Shown here one piece after another: positions 1-11,228 of a stretch of DNA of 64,000 bases. The notes under the pieces are model-generated. The model was not told the DNA's origin and searched no databases. It saw nothing but the letters and a program-made list of their open reading frames with translations. Numbering within the stretch: the first letter of the stretch is position 1; each line of letters begins with the position of its first letter. Origin of the DNA: AP-15 sp963701815 (GTDB lineage Bacteria; Pseudomonadota; Alphaproteobacteria; ATCC43930; CGMCC-115725). A program made the translations under genes and the position numbers. Location of the stretch: NCBI GenBank assembly GCA_963701815.1, contig CAVPBN010000019.1, forward strand, positions 16,469 through 80,468. Direction: 5' to 3'.

Positions 1-298
1 GAGCGGTCTGCGCGGCCGGAAGCTCGTGGCCCAGCAGCAGCGCCAGCGCCTGGTCTTGACGAAAATGGTCGAGATCCTCGGCCCGCTCGCCACCGGCCGC
101 CCACATCGCCAACAGGCTTTCGGCCATCGCCGACGCGCTCAACCCGCGCTTGCGGACCTTCAGCTTGACCTCCCGGTCGATCACCGCCGCCGTCCCAGTC
201 TGGCGAAACGCCTCGATCAACCCGGGCACCCCGGCGTGCCCGGTGATCAGCCCCGTTTCCAGCTCGACATCGATCTCAAAATCCAGCCTATCCGCCAT
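1..298 (-). mobile_element. IS1380-like transposase, N-terminal part, cut by the window edge
   Basis: The minus strand reads from ATG at 298 to the window edge without a stop, giving about 99 residues. The stretch resembles the N-terminus of IS1380-type transposases: an acidic start, then HAGVPGLIEAFRQTG, a KVRKRGLSAS segment and an AAGGERAEDLDHFRQDQALA segment. In the family this region precedes the DDE catalytic domain, which would lie outside the window. No terminal inverted repeat could be identified beyond the start codon. Family assignment is from memory of the N-terminal pattern and is less certain than the call of transposase. Confidence 0.6.
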
Positions 299-476
299 TC
301 CTGTCCCCGCACCCAACGGGTGAAACCTACCACGGCGGCAGAACAAAGCCGGAATCAACCACTTCCAAGCCAAATCACCCAAATCTCCAACCCCCTAGCC
401 GGGGATCAGGGGTTACCGCGTGACATTGACACCTGGCTCGACAACGGGGAGAAGTTGACCCATTACCCGGGTGCCG

Positions 477-701
477 CTGCCGCCTCACAAGCACATGAAG
501 TCAACCAACATGCTCGAACAGCTGAACCCGGAGCTGAAGCGCCGGACCCACGTGGTGCGCATCTTCCCCACCGCCGAGAGCGGCTGGTGCGGGCGCTCGC
601 TGTCGAGATGCCATGAGAATTCGCCGGAGGCGACCCGCTACCTCAACATGGATCATCGGAAGGAGCAAAAGAAAAAGGACCTTCGCGCCTTGGCCGCCTG
701 A
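477..701 (+). mobile_element. IS256-family transposase C-terminal remnant, frameshifted
   Basis: The translation carries the typical end of mutator-type (IS256) transposases: STNMLEQLNPELKRRTHVV, RIFPTAES, then EATRYLNMDH and a basic tail. The catalytic DDE core is missing. In the middle (about 580-612) the expected LVRALAVEM segment is in another frame, so two offsetting indels restore the frame before EATRYLNM. This is a dead fragment. Together with the neighbouring IS1380-like piece it marks the first 700 bases as an insertion-sequence graveyard next to a tRNA gene. Confidence 0.75.
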
Positions 702-828
702 CGACGCTCAACATCGCCTGGTCCACGAAACTTGACACACGTAACTCTGAACTGGAGGCGAATATCGGGTTGCATGGGTCGGTAGGTCTTCAGAGTGTCT
801 CCTGCGGAGATACCACCGGTACTTTAAT

Positions 829-904
<76 letters not shown>

Positions 905-919
905 GCCAAGGGAGCTGGT

Positions 920-3754
<2,835 letters not shown>

Positions 3755-3811
3755 GAGACCCTCAAAAAACGGAGGCGGATGACTGGATCCGATTGCACAG
3801 CCGGCCGTTGA

Positions 3812-3840
3812 CAGATAGGCGGGTCGGCCCAGCCTGTCAA
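3812..3840 (-). promoter_or_regulatory. Candidate sigma70-type promoter of secA
   Basis: On the minus strand a consensus TTGACA (3840-3835) is followed after exactly 17 bases by TATCTG (3817-3812), about 58 bases before the secA ATG. The -35 box is perfect and the -10 box matches at four of six positions. No experimental support is available from sequence alone. Confidence 0.5.
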
Positions 3841-3990
3841 TTCGCCGGGTGGCCCGCCGGGCGAGCCGGCCGGGATGCCGATGCCGATTGCGCGTTGCCG
3901 ATTCCTCGGCTTGTCCGCGCGCCGCCGATATGCATTGATGACCGCATCCGGCTCCCGCAGGGCGGCGAGCAGTTTTGGCTGTCAGGCACG

Positions 3991-4929
3991 ATGGTGATCC
4001 GCCGTTCCGCACTCGCGCTGTCGACCCGTCCGGCATTGGCGCCCCGCGTGGCGCTGGCGGTCCTCCTGACATTCGCCGTGGCCCGAGCCGCGGCCGCGGC
4101 CGATGCCCCGGTTCGCGCGCCGGCCCCGCCGCCGGCCGCGGCCGCGCCGCCGCTCACGGGCTTGCCGGCCGGGAACCCGGTCGTCGCCCGCGTCGACGGG
4201 GTCGATCTCCATCTCTCCGATGTCGAGGCGGCGCAGCAGAGCCTGCCGCAGCAGGCGCAGAAGCTGCCGCTGCAGCAGATCTACCCAATCCTGCTCGACC
4301 GTCTGGTCAGCGGCCAGCTGATCATCGAGGCCGGTCGAAGGGACCATCTCGGCCAGGACCCGGAGGTGCAGCGGCGCCTGAAGCTCGACGAGGACCACCT
4401 GATCCAGCAGGTCTATATCGAGCGGGTGATCAAGGCGGGGGCAACCGACGATCGGCTCAAAGCGCGCTACCAGGCCTTTCTCAAAACAAAGCCGGCGCGG
4501 GATGAGGTGCATGCCCGCCATATCCTGGTCAAAACCGAGGCCGAAGCCAAATCGATCATCGCCCAGCTCGACAAGGGCGCGGATTTTTCCGCCCTCGCCA
4601 AGAAATATTCGACCGACCCGGCGGCGGCGTCGGGCGGAGATCTCGGCTATTTCGGGCGCAACGACATGGTTCCCGGGTTCGCCGCCGCGGCCTTCGCCTT
4701 GCCGAACGGCCATTATACCGAAACCCCGGTCAAGACCGAGTTCGGCTGGCACGTGATCTATGTCGTCGACCGCCGTGTCAGCAAGCCGCCAAATATGGAC
4801 GAGGCGCGCGAGCAGGTCGCCCGCTTGCTGGCCCGCGACACGGTCGAGGCCAAGCTGAAGGAATTGCGCGGCGCCGCCAAGATCGAGACTTTCGGGCTCG
4901 ACGGCAAACCGCTGCCGGTGGCAAACTAG
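3991..4929 (+). CDS. Periplasmic peptidyl-prolyl cis-trans isomerase, parvulin (PpiC/PrsA type)
   Basis: Parvulins catalyse cis-trans isomerisation at proline and help exported proteins fold. From ATG 3991 the product is 312 residues. A basic start and a hydrophobic segment ending in AAAAAD look like a signal peptide, followed by a Pro/Ala linker. A SurA/PrsA-like helical N domain follows, and then a single rotamase domain with HARHILVKTEAEAK, GADFSALAKKYSTDP and GGDLGYFGRNDMVPGF. The gene diverges from secA with about 240 bases between them, so two Sec-pathway functions share this control region. The ribosome-binding site is weak. A frame open upstream to 3793 would destroy the signal peptide and is unlikely to be used. 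Confidence 0.85.
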   Translation: MVIRRSALALSTRPALAPRVALAVLLTFAVARAAAAADAPVRAPAPPPAAAAPPLTGLPAGNPVVARVDGVDLHLSDVEAAQQSLPQQAQKLPLQQIYPILLDRLVSGQLIIEAGRRDHLGQDPEVQRRLKLDEDHLIQQVYIERVIKAGATDDRLKARYQAFLKTKPARDEVHARHILVKTEAEAKSIIAQLDKGADFSALAKKYSTDPAAASGGDLGYFGRNDMVPGFAAAAFALPNGHYTETPVKTEFGWHVIYVVDRRVSKPPNMDEAREQVARLLARDTVEAKLKELRGAAKIETFGLDGKPLPVAN

Positions 4930-5009
4930 CCGCATCGGCTTGTCGGCGGATCTGGGATTCCGCAGGTCTGGGGATTCCAAAGACCACACACCGGAGGGGA
5001 GGCAAATAA

Positions 5010-6242
5010 GTGCCGGAAGCCGTCTCGCCGCTCGCCCCGGCGCATTTCCCCGAACTGCCGCCGATCGCCGGCGTCCGCTTCGCCGCCATGGCCTGCGGCA
5101 TCCGCTATGCCGGGCGCGACGATCTGATGCTGGCCGAGCTTGCTTCGGGCAGCGCCATCGCCGGCGTCTTCACCCGATCGCTGACCGCCGGCGCCCCGGT
5201 CCTGTGGTGTCGCGAATGCCTGTTGGGCGGTGCGGTGCGGGCGATTGTCGTCAATTCCGGCAATGCCAACGTCTTTACCGGTCGCACCGGCGATGAGATC
5301 GTCGCCGCGACGGCTGCGACCGCGGCTGGTTTGCTCGGCTGCGATGCTCGGCAGGTGTTTGTTTCGTCGACCGGGGTGATCGGCGAACCGCCGCCGGGGG
5401 AAAAGATCGCCGCGGCATTGCCGCGCCTGGCGGCATTGCTTTCGCCCGACGGCTGGGAGCAGGCGGCGCGGGCGATCACGACCACCGACACATTTCCCAA
5501 GGGGGCCGCCGCGACCGCGGCAATCGACGGGGTCGCGGTGCGGCTCAACGGTTTCGCCAAGGGTTCGGGCATGATCGGACCGGACATGGCGACGATGCTC
5601 GCCTACGTCTTCACCGATGCCGCATTGCCGGCCGCGGTGTTGCAGCCGCTGCTGGCTGCCGCTGCGGACCGGTCGTTCAACGCGATCACGGTCGATGGCG
5701 ACACCTCGACCAGCGACACGGTGCTGCTCTGCGCGACCCGGCAGGCGGCGCATCGGCCGGTGACGAACCCGGCCGATCCGCGGCTTGAGGAGTTTCGCCG
5801 GGCGCTCGATCGGGTCATGATCGACCTTGCCCGGCAGATCGTGCGCGACGGCGAGGGCGCGCAGAAATTTGTTACGATCGAGGTCACCGGCGCGGCAACC
5901 GCGCAGGCGGCGCGCCGGATCGGTCTGGCGATCGGCAATTCGCCGCTGGTCAAGACCGCGCTCTCGGCCGGCGACGCCAATTGGGGCCGCATTGTCATGG
6001 CCGTCGGCAAGGCCGGCGAACGGGTCGAGCGCGATCGGCTGGCGATCTCGGTCGGCGGGATCGCGATCGCGGCCGATGGCGGACCGGTCCCGGGTTATGA
6101 CGAAACGCCGGTCGCCCGCCACATGAGCGGGCGGGAGATCGAGCTCGCTGTCGATATCGGCATCGGCGACGGCAAGGCGACGGTGTGGACCTGCGATCTG
6201 ACTCACGGTTATATCGACATCAATGGCAACTATCGTAGCTGA
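5010..6242 (+). CDS. argJ: Bifunctional glutamate N-acetyltransferase / ornithine acetyltransferase ArgJ
   Basis: ArgJ transfers acetyl from N-acetylornithine to glutamate, closing the arginine acetyl cycle, and may also acetylate glutamate from acetyl-CoA. The 410-residue product matches the family length. The autocleavage site KGSGMIGPDMATML is present, with Thr195 as the expected nucleophile that starts the beta chain. VVNSGNANVFTG near residue 80 and the final GYIDINGNYRS are family hallmarks. The start is GTG at 5010, behind a strong purine-rich ribosome-binding site (GGAGGGGAGG) in a short leader after the parvulin gene. mutT overlaps its end by 20 bases, so the two are probably co-transcribed. 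Confidence 0.95.
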   Translation: MPEAVSPLAPAHFPELPPIAGVRFAAMACGIRYAGRDDLMLAELASGSAIAGVFTRSLTAGAPVLWCRECLLGGAVRAIVVNSGNANVFTGRTGDEIVAATAATAAGLLGCDARQVFVSSTGVIGEPPPGEKIAAALPRLAALLSPDGWEQAARAITTTDTFPKGAAATAAIDGVAVRLNGFAKGSGMIGPDMATMLAYVFTDAALPAAVLQPLLAAAADRSFNAITVDGDTSTSDTVLLCATRQAAHRPVTNPADPRLEEFRRALDRVMIDLARQIVRDGEGAQKFVTIEVTGAATAQAARRIGLAIGNSPLVKTALSAGDANWGRIVMAVGKAGERVERDRLAISVGGIAIAADGGPVPGYDETPVARHMSGREIELAVDIGIGDGKATVWTCDLTHGYIDINGNYRS

Positions 6243-6648
6243 AGCCGTGCCGCCGCTGGTGCTCGTCGCCGCGGCAGCGCTGGTCGACGCCGACGGCCGC
6301 CTGCTGCTGACCCAGCGCCCGGCCGGCAAGGCGATGGCGGGTTTGTGGGAATTCCCCGGCGGCAAGATCGCCTCTGGCGAGACGCCGGAGGCGGCGCTGG
6401 TGCGCGAACTGGCCGAGGAGCTCGGCATCGATGTCGCGGCGAGCTGCCTCGCCCCGTTCACCTTCGCCTCGCATGATTACCCGGATTTTCACCTGTTGAT
6501 GCCGCTCTATGTCTGCCGCAAATGGTCGGGGATCCCGACCCCGCGGGAGGGGCAGCGACTGACCTGGGTGCGCCCGTCACGCCTCGCCGACTACCCGATG
6601 CCGCCGGCCGACAAGCCGTTGATCGCGATGCTGCGCGATCTGCTGTGA
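6223..6648 (+). CDS. mutT: Nudix hydrolase, MutT-type 8-oxo-dGTP diphosphatase
   Basis: MutT-type Nudix enzymes remove oxidised nucleotides such as 8-oxo-dGTP from the pool. The 141-residue product has a complete Nudix box at residues 47-69 (G-x5-E-x7-REL-x-EELGI), preceded by LLLTQRPAGKAMAGLWEFPGG, which is typical of MutT. ATG 6223 overlaps argJ by 20 bases. GTG at 6247, just after the argJ stop, is an alternative start that keeps the whole domain. Linkage of argJ to a mutT-like gene is common in alphaproteobacteria. Substrate specificity cannot be proven from the sequence. Confidence 0.88.
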   Translation: MATIVAEAVPPLVLVAAAALVDADGRLLLTQRPAGKAMAGLWEFPGGKIASGETPEAALVRELAEELGIDVAASCLAPFTFASHDYPDFHLLMPLYVCRKWSGIPTPREGQRLTWVRPSRLADYPMPPADKPLIAMLRDLL

Positions 6649-6662
6649 CTCCGTTCCCGAGA

Positions 6663-7604
6663 TCAGCTCCCTGTGTTCCCGGCCGGGTTCGCGTGATCGC
6701 CGGCGGATCGCTCGACCGCGCTGAGCGCTTCGGCCGGGAGGCGGGCGGCGCTGCCCGGCCGCAACGGCTGCGGCTGGCTCGGATGCGGCGCCCAGCCGGT
6801 CAGAAACAGCACCTCGAAACGCGCTGGAATGCGGCCATCCGCTGATCCGAAGCGCTCGCGGTAGAGCGCCGCGGCGCGGGCCAGAGTGGCGCGGCGCAGC
6901 GGCGTGCGCCGGCGCGCCGAGAGGGCGTTGGTCTCGCCCATGCCGCGCAGATCGCGCATCAGCGCCAATATGTCGGGGTAGCTGACGGTAATCGTATCGG
7001 CATCGGCCACCGGCATCGCAAAGCCGGCCCGCTGCAGCAGGGCCGCGGCTTCGCCGAGATCGACCATCGGCGACACACGCGGGCTGGCGCCGCCTTCTTC
7101 GATCAATTCGGCCTCGATCAGCACGGCGCGCAGCTCCGCCAGGGTCGCGCCGCCTAGCATCGCGGCGAGGAACAGGCCATCGCCGCGCAGCACCCGGCGC
7201 AGCTGAACCAGAGCGCCGGGCAGATCGCCGACCCAATGCAATGCGAGCGCGCTGACGACGAGGTCGAAGCTGCCGTCGCCAAACGGCGCGAGTTCGGGGT
7301 CGGCGGCGACATGCCAGCCGCGGCCTCGCCGCAGAAAACCGGCGGCGGGGTCGGCGGCAACGACGCTTTCCATCCCCGGCCGCTGCCTCAGCGCCCGCGT
7401 CAACGCCCCGCCAAGCGCGCCGAGATCGAGGGCGGCGCGGAATTCCCTTCCGACATCGGCGAGGCGGTCGATCAGCCGCTGGGCGATCTCGAAATGCAGG
7501 AAATCTACGATGCCCGATCGCGCTGCGCGCTCGCGATGCAACCTCCAGGCTGGGCGGTCGAACAGGGCAATCGGATCGCTCGCCGCGGGCCCCATGATGA
7601 CCAT
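6663..7604 (-). CDS. SAM-dependent methyltransferase, BioC / NDUFAF5-like
   Basis: This 313-residue class I methyltransferase has a SAM-binding motif (ALDLGALGGALTRAL), the acidic post-motif ADPAAGF and the VVSALALHWVGDLPGAL segment that BioC-like enzymes share. The C-terminal TGWAPHPSQPQPLRPGSA stretch is characteristic of the alphaproteobacterial relatives of NDUFAF5, a mitochondrial complex I assembly factor, so an arginine or quinone-linked modification role is more likely than biotin synthesis. ATG 7604 is preceded by AGAGAGG. ATG 7595 is an alternative start. The gene is convergent with mutT, with only 14 bases between their stops. Confidence 0.8.
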   Translation of the reverse strand: MVIMGPAASDPIALFDRPAWRLHRERAARSGIVDFLHFEIAQRLIDRLADVGREFRAALDLGALGGALTRALRQRPGMESVVAADPAAGFLRRGRGWHVAADPELAPFGDGSFDLVVSALALHWVGDLPGALVQLRRVLRGDGLFLAAMLGGATLAELRAVLIEAELIEEGGASPRVSPMVDLGEAAALLQRAGFAMPVADADTITVSYPDILALMRDLRGMGETNALSARRRTPLRRATLARAAALYRERFGSADGRIPARFEVLFLTGWAPHPSQPQPLRPGSAARLPAEALSAVERSAGDHANPAGNTGS

Positions 7605-7850
7605 GACCTCTCTGGCGGTGCAGATTGACGAAACCGGCCGCCGGCCGATGATGGGTCGCGCTGCAGACTTCGGCAACCTTTGACCCGAACGTCCGCCCAG
7701 TTGCGGCGGCTCCCGCCGACGCTCCCGATGCAGGCGACGCACCGCGTCAGAAGCACGCTATCGACGAGCGCCCCGACCGACCGCGCTCGCGCGCTGAGCG
7801 CCTACTCAGCGAACTTGGGCGACTAACGGATACCCACAAACGTGCGACAC
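7605..7850. other. Spacer with no recognisable gene
   Basis: This stretch separates the methyltransferase start from transposase debris. Short open frames occur on both strands but show no family motif or ribosome-binding site. It presumably contains the methyltransferase promoter. Confidence 0.4.
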
Positions 7851-8003
7851 TCACAACCGGTCAGTGCCATATACAAATGCATCGGCGGCGGTGATAATGC
7901 GACCGGGGCTCCGGTCGTCCAGGTGAATGGTTCTGAGCCGGTTGTGTTCGGCGCGGTAACGGTAGATGGCGCCCTGGAGGTCGACTAGAGAATGGAAGAC
8001 GCC
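7851..8003 (-). mobile_element. IS630-family transposase C-terminal remnant
   Basis: The last 50 codons of a minus-strand frame read GVFHSLVDLQGAIYRYRAEHN followed by a diverged DRSPGRIITAADAF tail. IS630 transposases end with a very similar block (VFHSVVDLQ...INRFLAEHN...DPDRII). The rest of the transposase is missing and the homology runs straight into the truncated oxidoreductase pseudogene. An old insertion followed by deletion is inferred. Identification relies on a short diverged segment. Confidence 0.55.
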
Positions 8004-8430
8004 GCATGTAAGGTGTCGGCGCTGTTGGCTGCGATGCGGATCTCGGGCCAAGGCTTTTGGTAGGGCTTTGGCGTCAATTTGACGTTGTCGAATTTGTAGT
8101 ACTTGCCTGAATAGGAAGAGCTGTCCTCGGTCAAGGCCTGTTTGATGATTTGCAGGGCCTCGGCAAATCGCTCGCGGCTCTCGCCATAAGGCACGCCATA
8201 AGCCTCGTAAGTGCGCGGAAAGCCGCTGCGGCCGACGCCGAAAATCAGCCGGCCTCGGCTGATCTGATCTACGGTGGCCGCCTCCTCGGCGACCCGCAGC
8301 GGGTGGCACAGCGGCAACACCTGGACGCCGGTGCCGATTTTCATATGGCTGGTGCGCGCGGCTATGGCGCTAGCGATGGTCAGCGGGGCAGCGCCAACCG
8401 AGCGCTCGGAGGCGACGTGAATTTCGGCCG
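7985..8430 (-). pseudogene. LLM-class flavin-dependent oxidoreductase fragment, both ends missing
   Basis: About 145 codons match the middle of bacterial luciferase-like monooxygenases: AEIHVASERSVGAAPL, a KIGTGVQVLPLCHPLRVAEE strand, DQISRGRLIFGVGRSG, then an EALQIIKQAL helix and PWPEIRIAANSADT. The roughly 45-residue N-terminal strand and the C-terminal half are missing. The 3' break joins the IS630-like remnant and ends out of frame inside it. An active flavin enzyme cannot be made from this locus. The codon pattern is still that of a once-functional gene, so the loss may be recent. Confidence 0.75.
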
Positions 8431-8622
8431 CTGCAGGCCGGCTGTCGTCGATAGGATCACATCGGCGAAGATAGACCACTTTTAGTGCTTTTCCGATGGA
8501 TTTGATCGCGCTAGTTTAGCAGGCCATCTGAAAAATTCATCGGTGGTGCCGAAGGCGGCGGCGAGGCTACCCCGGAACCATCGTACCTGCGAGATTTCTG
8601 TCGAATTGAAAGCACCTTCGGT

Positions 8623-10569
8623 TTGAGCGATATTTCCCAAATATCGGATTGCGTCGACACTGGGCTGTTTCGACGGGCTATCGCCGCCGAGGATTTCGAT
8701 ACCTGTCTGACCGGTCTGCGCAGCGGTAAGTTTTCGAGCGACCAGCGGGCCGCGTTTTTTTGCCAACTTGGCGAAGCTCTATTCCACCGCGGCCGGCGCG
8801 AGGCGGCGATCGAATGTGGCCGCGCGGCGTTCCAGCTGGAGCCTGGAACCGATAAGATTGCGGATTTCTGCGCTTGGCTCTTCAGCAATTGCGAGCGCCA
8901 CGCCGAGGCCGCATCGGCCTACGAACGGTTGCTGGAACAACGTCCCGGATGGGCAGACGGACATCGTCACGCGAGCGGCTCCTTTGCCGCCGCCGGCCAG
9001 TTTGATCGAGCCGTTTTTCATGCCGAGCGGGCAAGCGAAGCGGTCCCGGACTCGTTTGAAATCGCCTTCCATACCGGTTGTGTCCTCGCCGCCGCCGGCC
9101 GACACCAGGACGCCCTCGAACATTTTTCGCGCGCTGCCCTGATCGAACCCGCCAATGCCGAGGTGCCGCGTCATCAGTCTGCCGCCATCCTCGCTCTCGA
9201 TCAGCCAGTGGAGGCGCTCGAGCCGGCGCTGCGCGCGATGGCGCTGGCACCCGACGATCGCAGAAATGCGTTGCACGCTTGCGAAGTTCTGCTGCGCGCG
9301 CAACGCTACGATCATGCCGCGGAGATCGTCCTCACCGCCCTTGCTGCCAATCCCAAGGACGACGTGGGGTGGCGCCTGCTGTCGGCGGCATATATGCTGC
9401 GCGGCCGGCTGGAGGACGCACTAGACGCGATCGACCATGCCTTGGCGCTGGCGCCCGGGGTCGTCGAATACCATCTGCACCGCGGCAACTTGCTCTATCG
9501 TCTCGGACGTTTCGATGCCGCAGCGGCCGCATTCGAGCGTGCTGCGGTGCTCGACCCCGAGAACCCGGAGACCAAGCGCTCGCTGATGACGGCGTATTTC
9601 GACGGCGGCCGGGTTCGCTCGGCTCTCGCCGTAGGCGGCGACCTGGTCCGGATGGCGCCCGATAACGAGGAATACGCCCGAGCCGTGTTACAGGTACTGA
9701 ATCGGCGGTTCGATACGTTCGACGGTGACTTTTCGGTGTTATGCGAGGGCACCGCCCGGCCGGCACGAGAGCCGAGACCGCCACGCCGACTGGTCGATGC
9801 GGTAAAGACTCAGTGGCGGGTCATCTACGCCCTGATCATCCGCGAAACGCGCACCAGGTTCGGCGATTCTACGCTCGGCTACGGCTGGGCATTGCTCGAA
9901 CCGATCCTTCACATCCTGACATTGTTTTTGACGTTCGCCGTGCTGATGCGCGGAAGGCCGCCGATTGGAACCCAATTCTTCATCTTCTACTATACCGGCA
10001 TCATTCCTTACCATGTATTCGTCCATACCGCTACGAGCATGACTTACGCCGTCACCAGCAACGTCTCGCTGCTGCAATTGCCGCTGGTCAACACTTTCGA
10101 TGTGATCATCGCGCGCGGATTGCTCGAATTCGCCACCGACCTGATCGTCGCCGGCATCCTGCTGGCCGGCTTTGTCGTTTTCGCCATCGGCGCCCTTCCG
10201 GCGGATTTCGCCGGCGTCGCGGCGGCGCTCGTCGCGGTCTGGGTGTTCGGCTGCGGGGTCGGCTTCGTCAATGCGGTCCTCAACGCTTTCTTCAAGTCAT
10301 GGGACAAGATCTGGGTTCAGGCGACTCGGATCTTGTATTTTATCTCCGGGATCTTCTACGTGCCGGGGATGATGCCGGACTGGATCCGCGATGTCCTCGC
10401 CTGGAACCCGCTGCTACAGGGCATCGACTGGTTCCGGTCGAGCTTCTTCCTCGATTACGATCCGCACTGGTTGGACCGCACATACGTGGTAACGGCCGCA
10501 TGCCTCGCCCTGCTGGCCGGGGTGGCGCTCGAGCGCGGTCTCCGGCGCCAGCTTTACGAACCGACATGA
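8623..10569 (+). CDS. TPR domain fused to ABC-2 polysaccharide-export permease (KpsM/Wzm type)
   Basis: The 648-residue product has two parts. Residues 1 to about 385 are TPR-like helical repeats, for example ALFHRGRREAAIECGRAAF, AGRHQDALEHFSRAALIEP and LYRLGRFDAAAAAFERAAVLDPENPE. From about residue 386 comes a complete ABC-2 permease of capsule or O-antigen exporters: WRVIYALIIRETRTRFGDS, GYGWALLEPILHI, about six membrane segments, and SGIFYVPGMMPDWIRD with WNPLLQGIDWFRSSFF near the end. KpsM/CtrC proteins are normally about 260 residues and lack the TPR part. The next gene overlaps by four bases (ATGA) and encodes the ATPase. The start is uncertain: TTG 8623 has no clear ribosome-binding site. 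The TPR part is probably cytoplasmic and might contact glycosyltransferases. Confidence 0.85.
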   Translation: MSDISQISDCVDTGLFRRAIAAEDFDTCLTGLRSGKFSSDQRAAFFCQLGEALFHRGRREAAIECGRAAFQLEPGTDKIADFCAWLFSNCERHAEAASAYERLLEQRPGWADGHRHASGSFAAAGQFDRAVFHAERASEAVPDSFEIAFHTGCVLAAAGRHQDALEHFSRAALIEPANAEVPRHQSAAILALDQPVEALEPALRAMALAPDDRRNALHACEVLLRAQRYDHAAEIVLTALAANPKDDVGWRLLSAAYMLRGRLEDALDAIDHALALAPGVVEYHLHRGNLLYRLGRFDAAAAAFERAAVLDPENPETKRSLMTAYFDGGRVRSALAVGGDLVRMAPDNEEYARAVLQVLNRRFDTFDGDFSVLCEGTARPAREPRPPRRLVDAVKTQWRVIYALIIRETRTRFGDSTLGYGWALLEPILHILTLFLTFAVLMRGRPPIGTQFFIFYYTGIIPYHVFVHTATSMTYAVTSNVSLLQLPLVNTFDVIIARGLLEFATDLIVAGILLAGFVVFAIGALPADFAGVAAALVAVWVFGCGVGFVNAVLNAFFKSWDKIWVQATRILYFISGIFYVPGMMPDWIRDVLAWNPLLQGIDWFRSSFFLDYDPHWLDRTYVVTAACLALLAGVALERGLRRQLYEPT

Positions 10570-11228
10570 TCGGCCTGCACGGAGTCAGCAAATCCTACCG
10601 CACGCGCAACGGGCGCAAGACTGTGCTCGATCGTGTCGACGCGGTTTTCGAGTCGGGTCATAATTTCGGCATTCTCGGCAGGAACGGTGCCGGCAAGTCG
10701 ACCTTGATCCGGCTTCTCGCCGGCTCCGAACTGCCCGATCGCGGCATCATCAGGCGCGATGTCCGAGTGTCGTTTCCGCTCGGTTTCGGCGGCACCTTTC
10801 ACGGCGCGCTTTCCGGCCGAGAGAACACCGCGTTTCTGGGGCGCGTTTATGGTGTAGGACTGTCGCCGATGCTCGACTACGTCGAGGGGTTTGCCGAGCT
10901 TGGCGAATATTTCGAAATGCCGGTCAATACCTATTCGGCGGGGATGCGGGCGCGGCTCGCCTTCGCCGCCTGTCTGGCGATCGATTTCGACGTCTATCTG
11001 ATCGATGAGGTGACCGAGATCGGCGACCAGCGATTTCGCCAAAAATGCGCGGCCGCGTTCCGCCAACGGCTGATGCGTTCCGACATCATCCTGGTGACGC
11101 ACAATACCGACACGCTTCGACAATATTGCGACCGGGGCGCCATTATCGCGAATGGTGCATTGATCCTGTGCGACGATATCGGCTCGGCTCTCGACCGTTA
11201 CCACCGACTGTTGCACGAGGCGGCCTGA
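10566..11228 (+). CDS. ABC transporter ATPase for capsule/polysaccharide export (KpsT/CtrD type)
   Basis: This is the nucleotide-binding subunit that pairs with the preceding permease to export a lipid-linked polysaccharide. The 220-residue length is typical of KpsT. Walker A is GRNGAGKST at residues 38-46, the signature is YSAGMRARL instead of the usual LSGGQ (a KpsT hallmark), and Walker B is FDVYLIDEV with LVTHN as the switch. It lacks the extra C-terminal carbohydrate-binding domain of Wzt proteins, which favours a capsule exporter over O-antigen. It starts inside the permease stop (ATGA), and its own stop overlaps the next ATG by one base. Confidence 0.9.
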   Translation: MIGLHGVSKSYRTRNGRKTVLDRVDAVFESGHNFGILGRNGAGKSTLIRLLAGSELPDRGIIRRDVRVSFPLGFGGTFHGALSGRENTAFLGRVYGVGLSPMLDYVEGFAELGEYFEMPVNTYSAGMRARLAFAACLAIDFDVYLIDEVTEIGDQRFRQKCAAAFRQRLMRSDIILVTHNTDTLRQYCDRGAIIANGALILCDDIGSALDRYHRLLHEAA

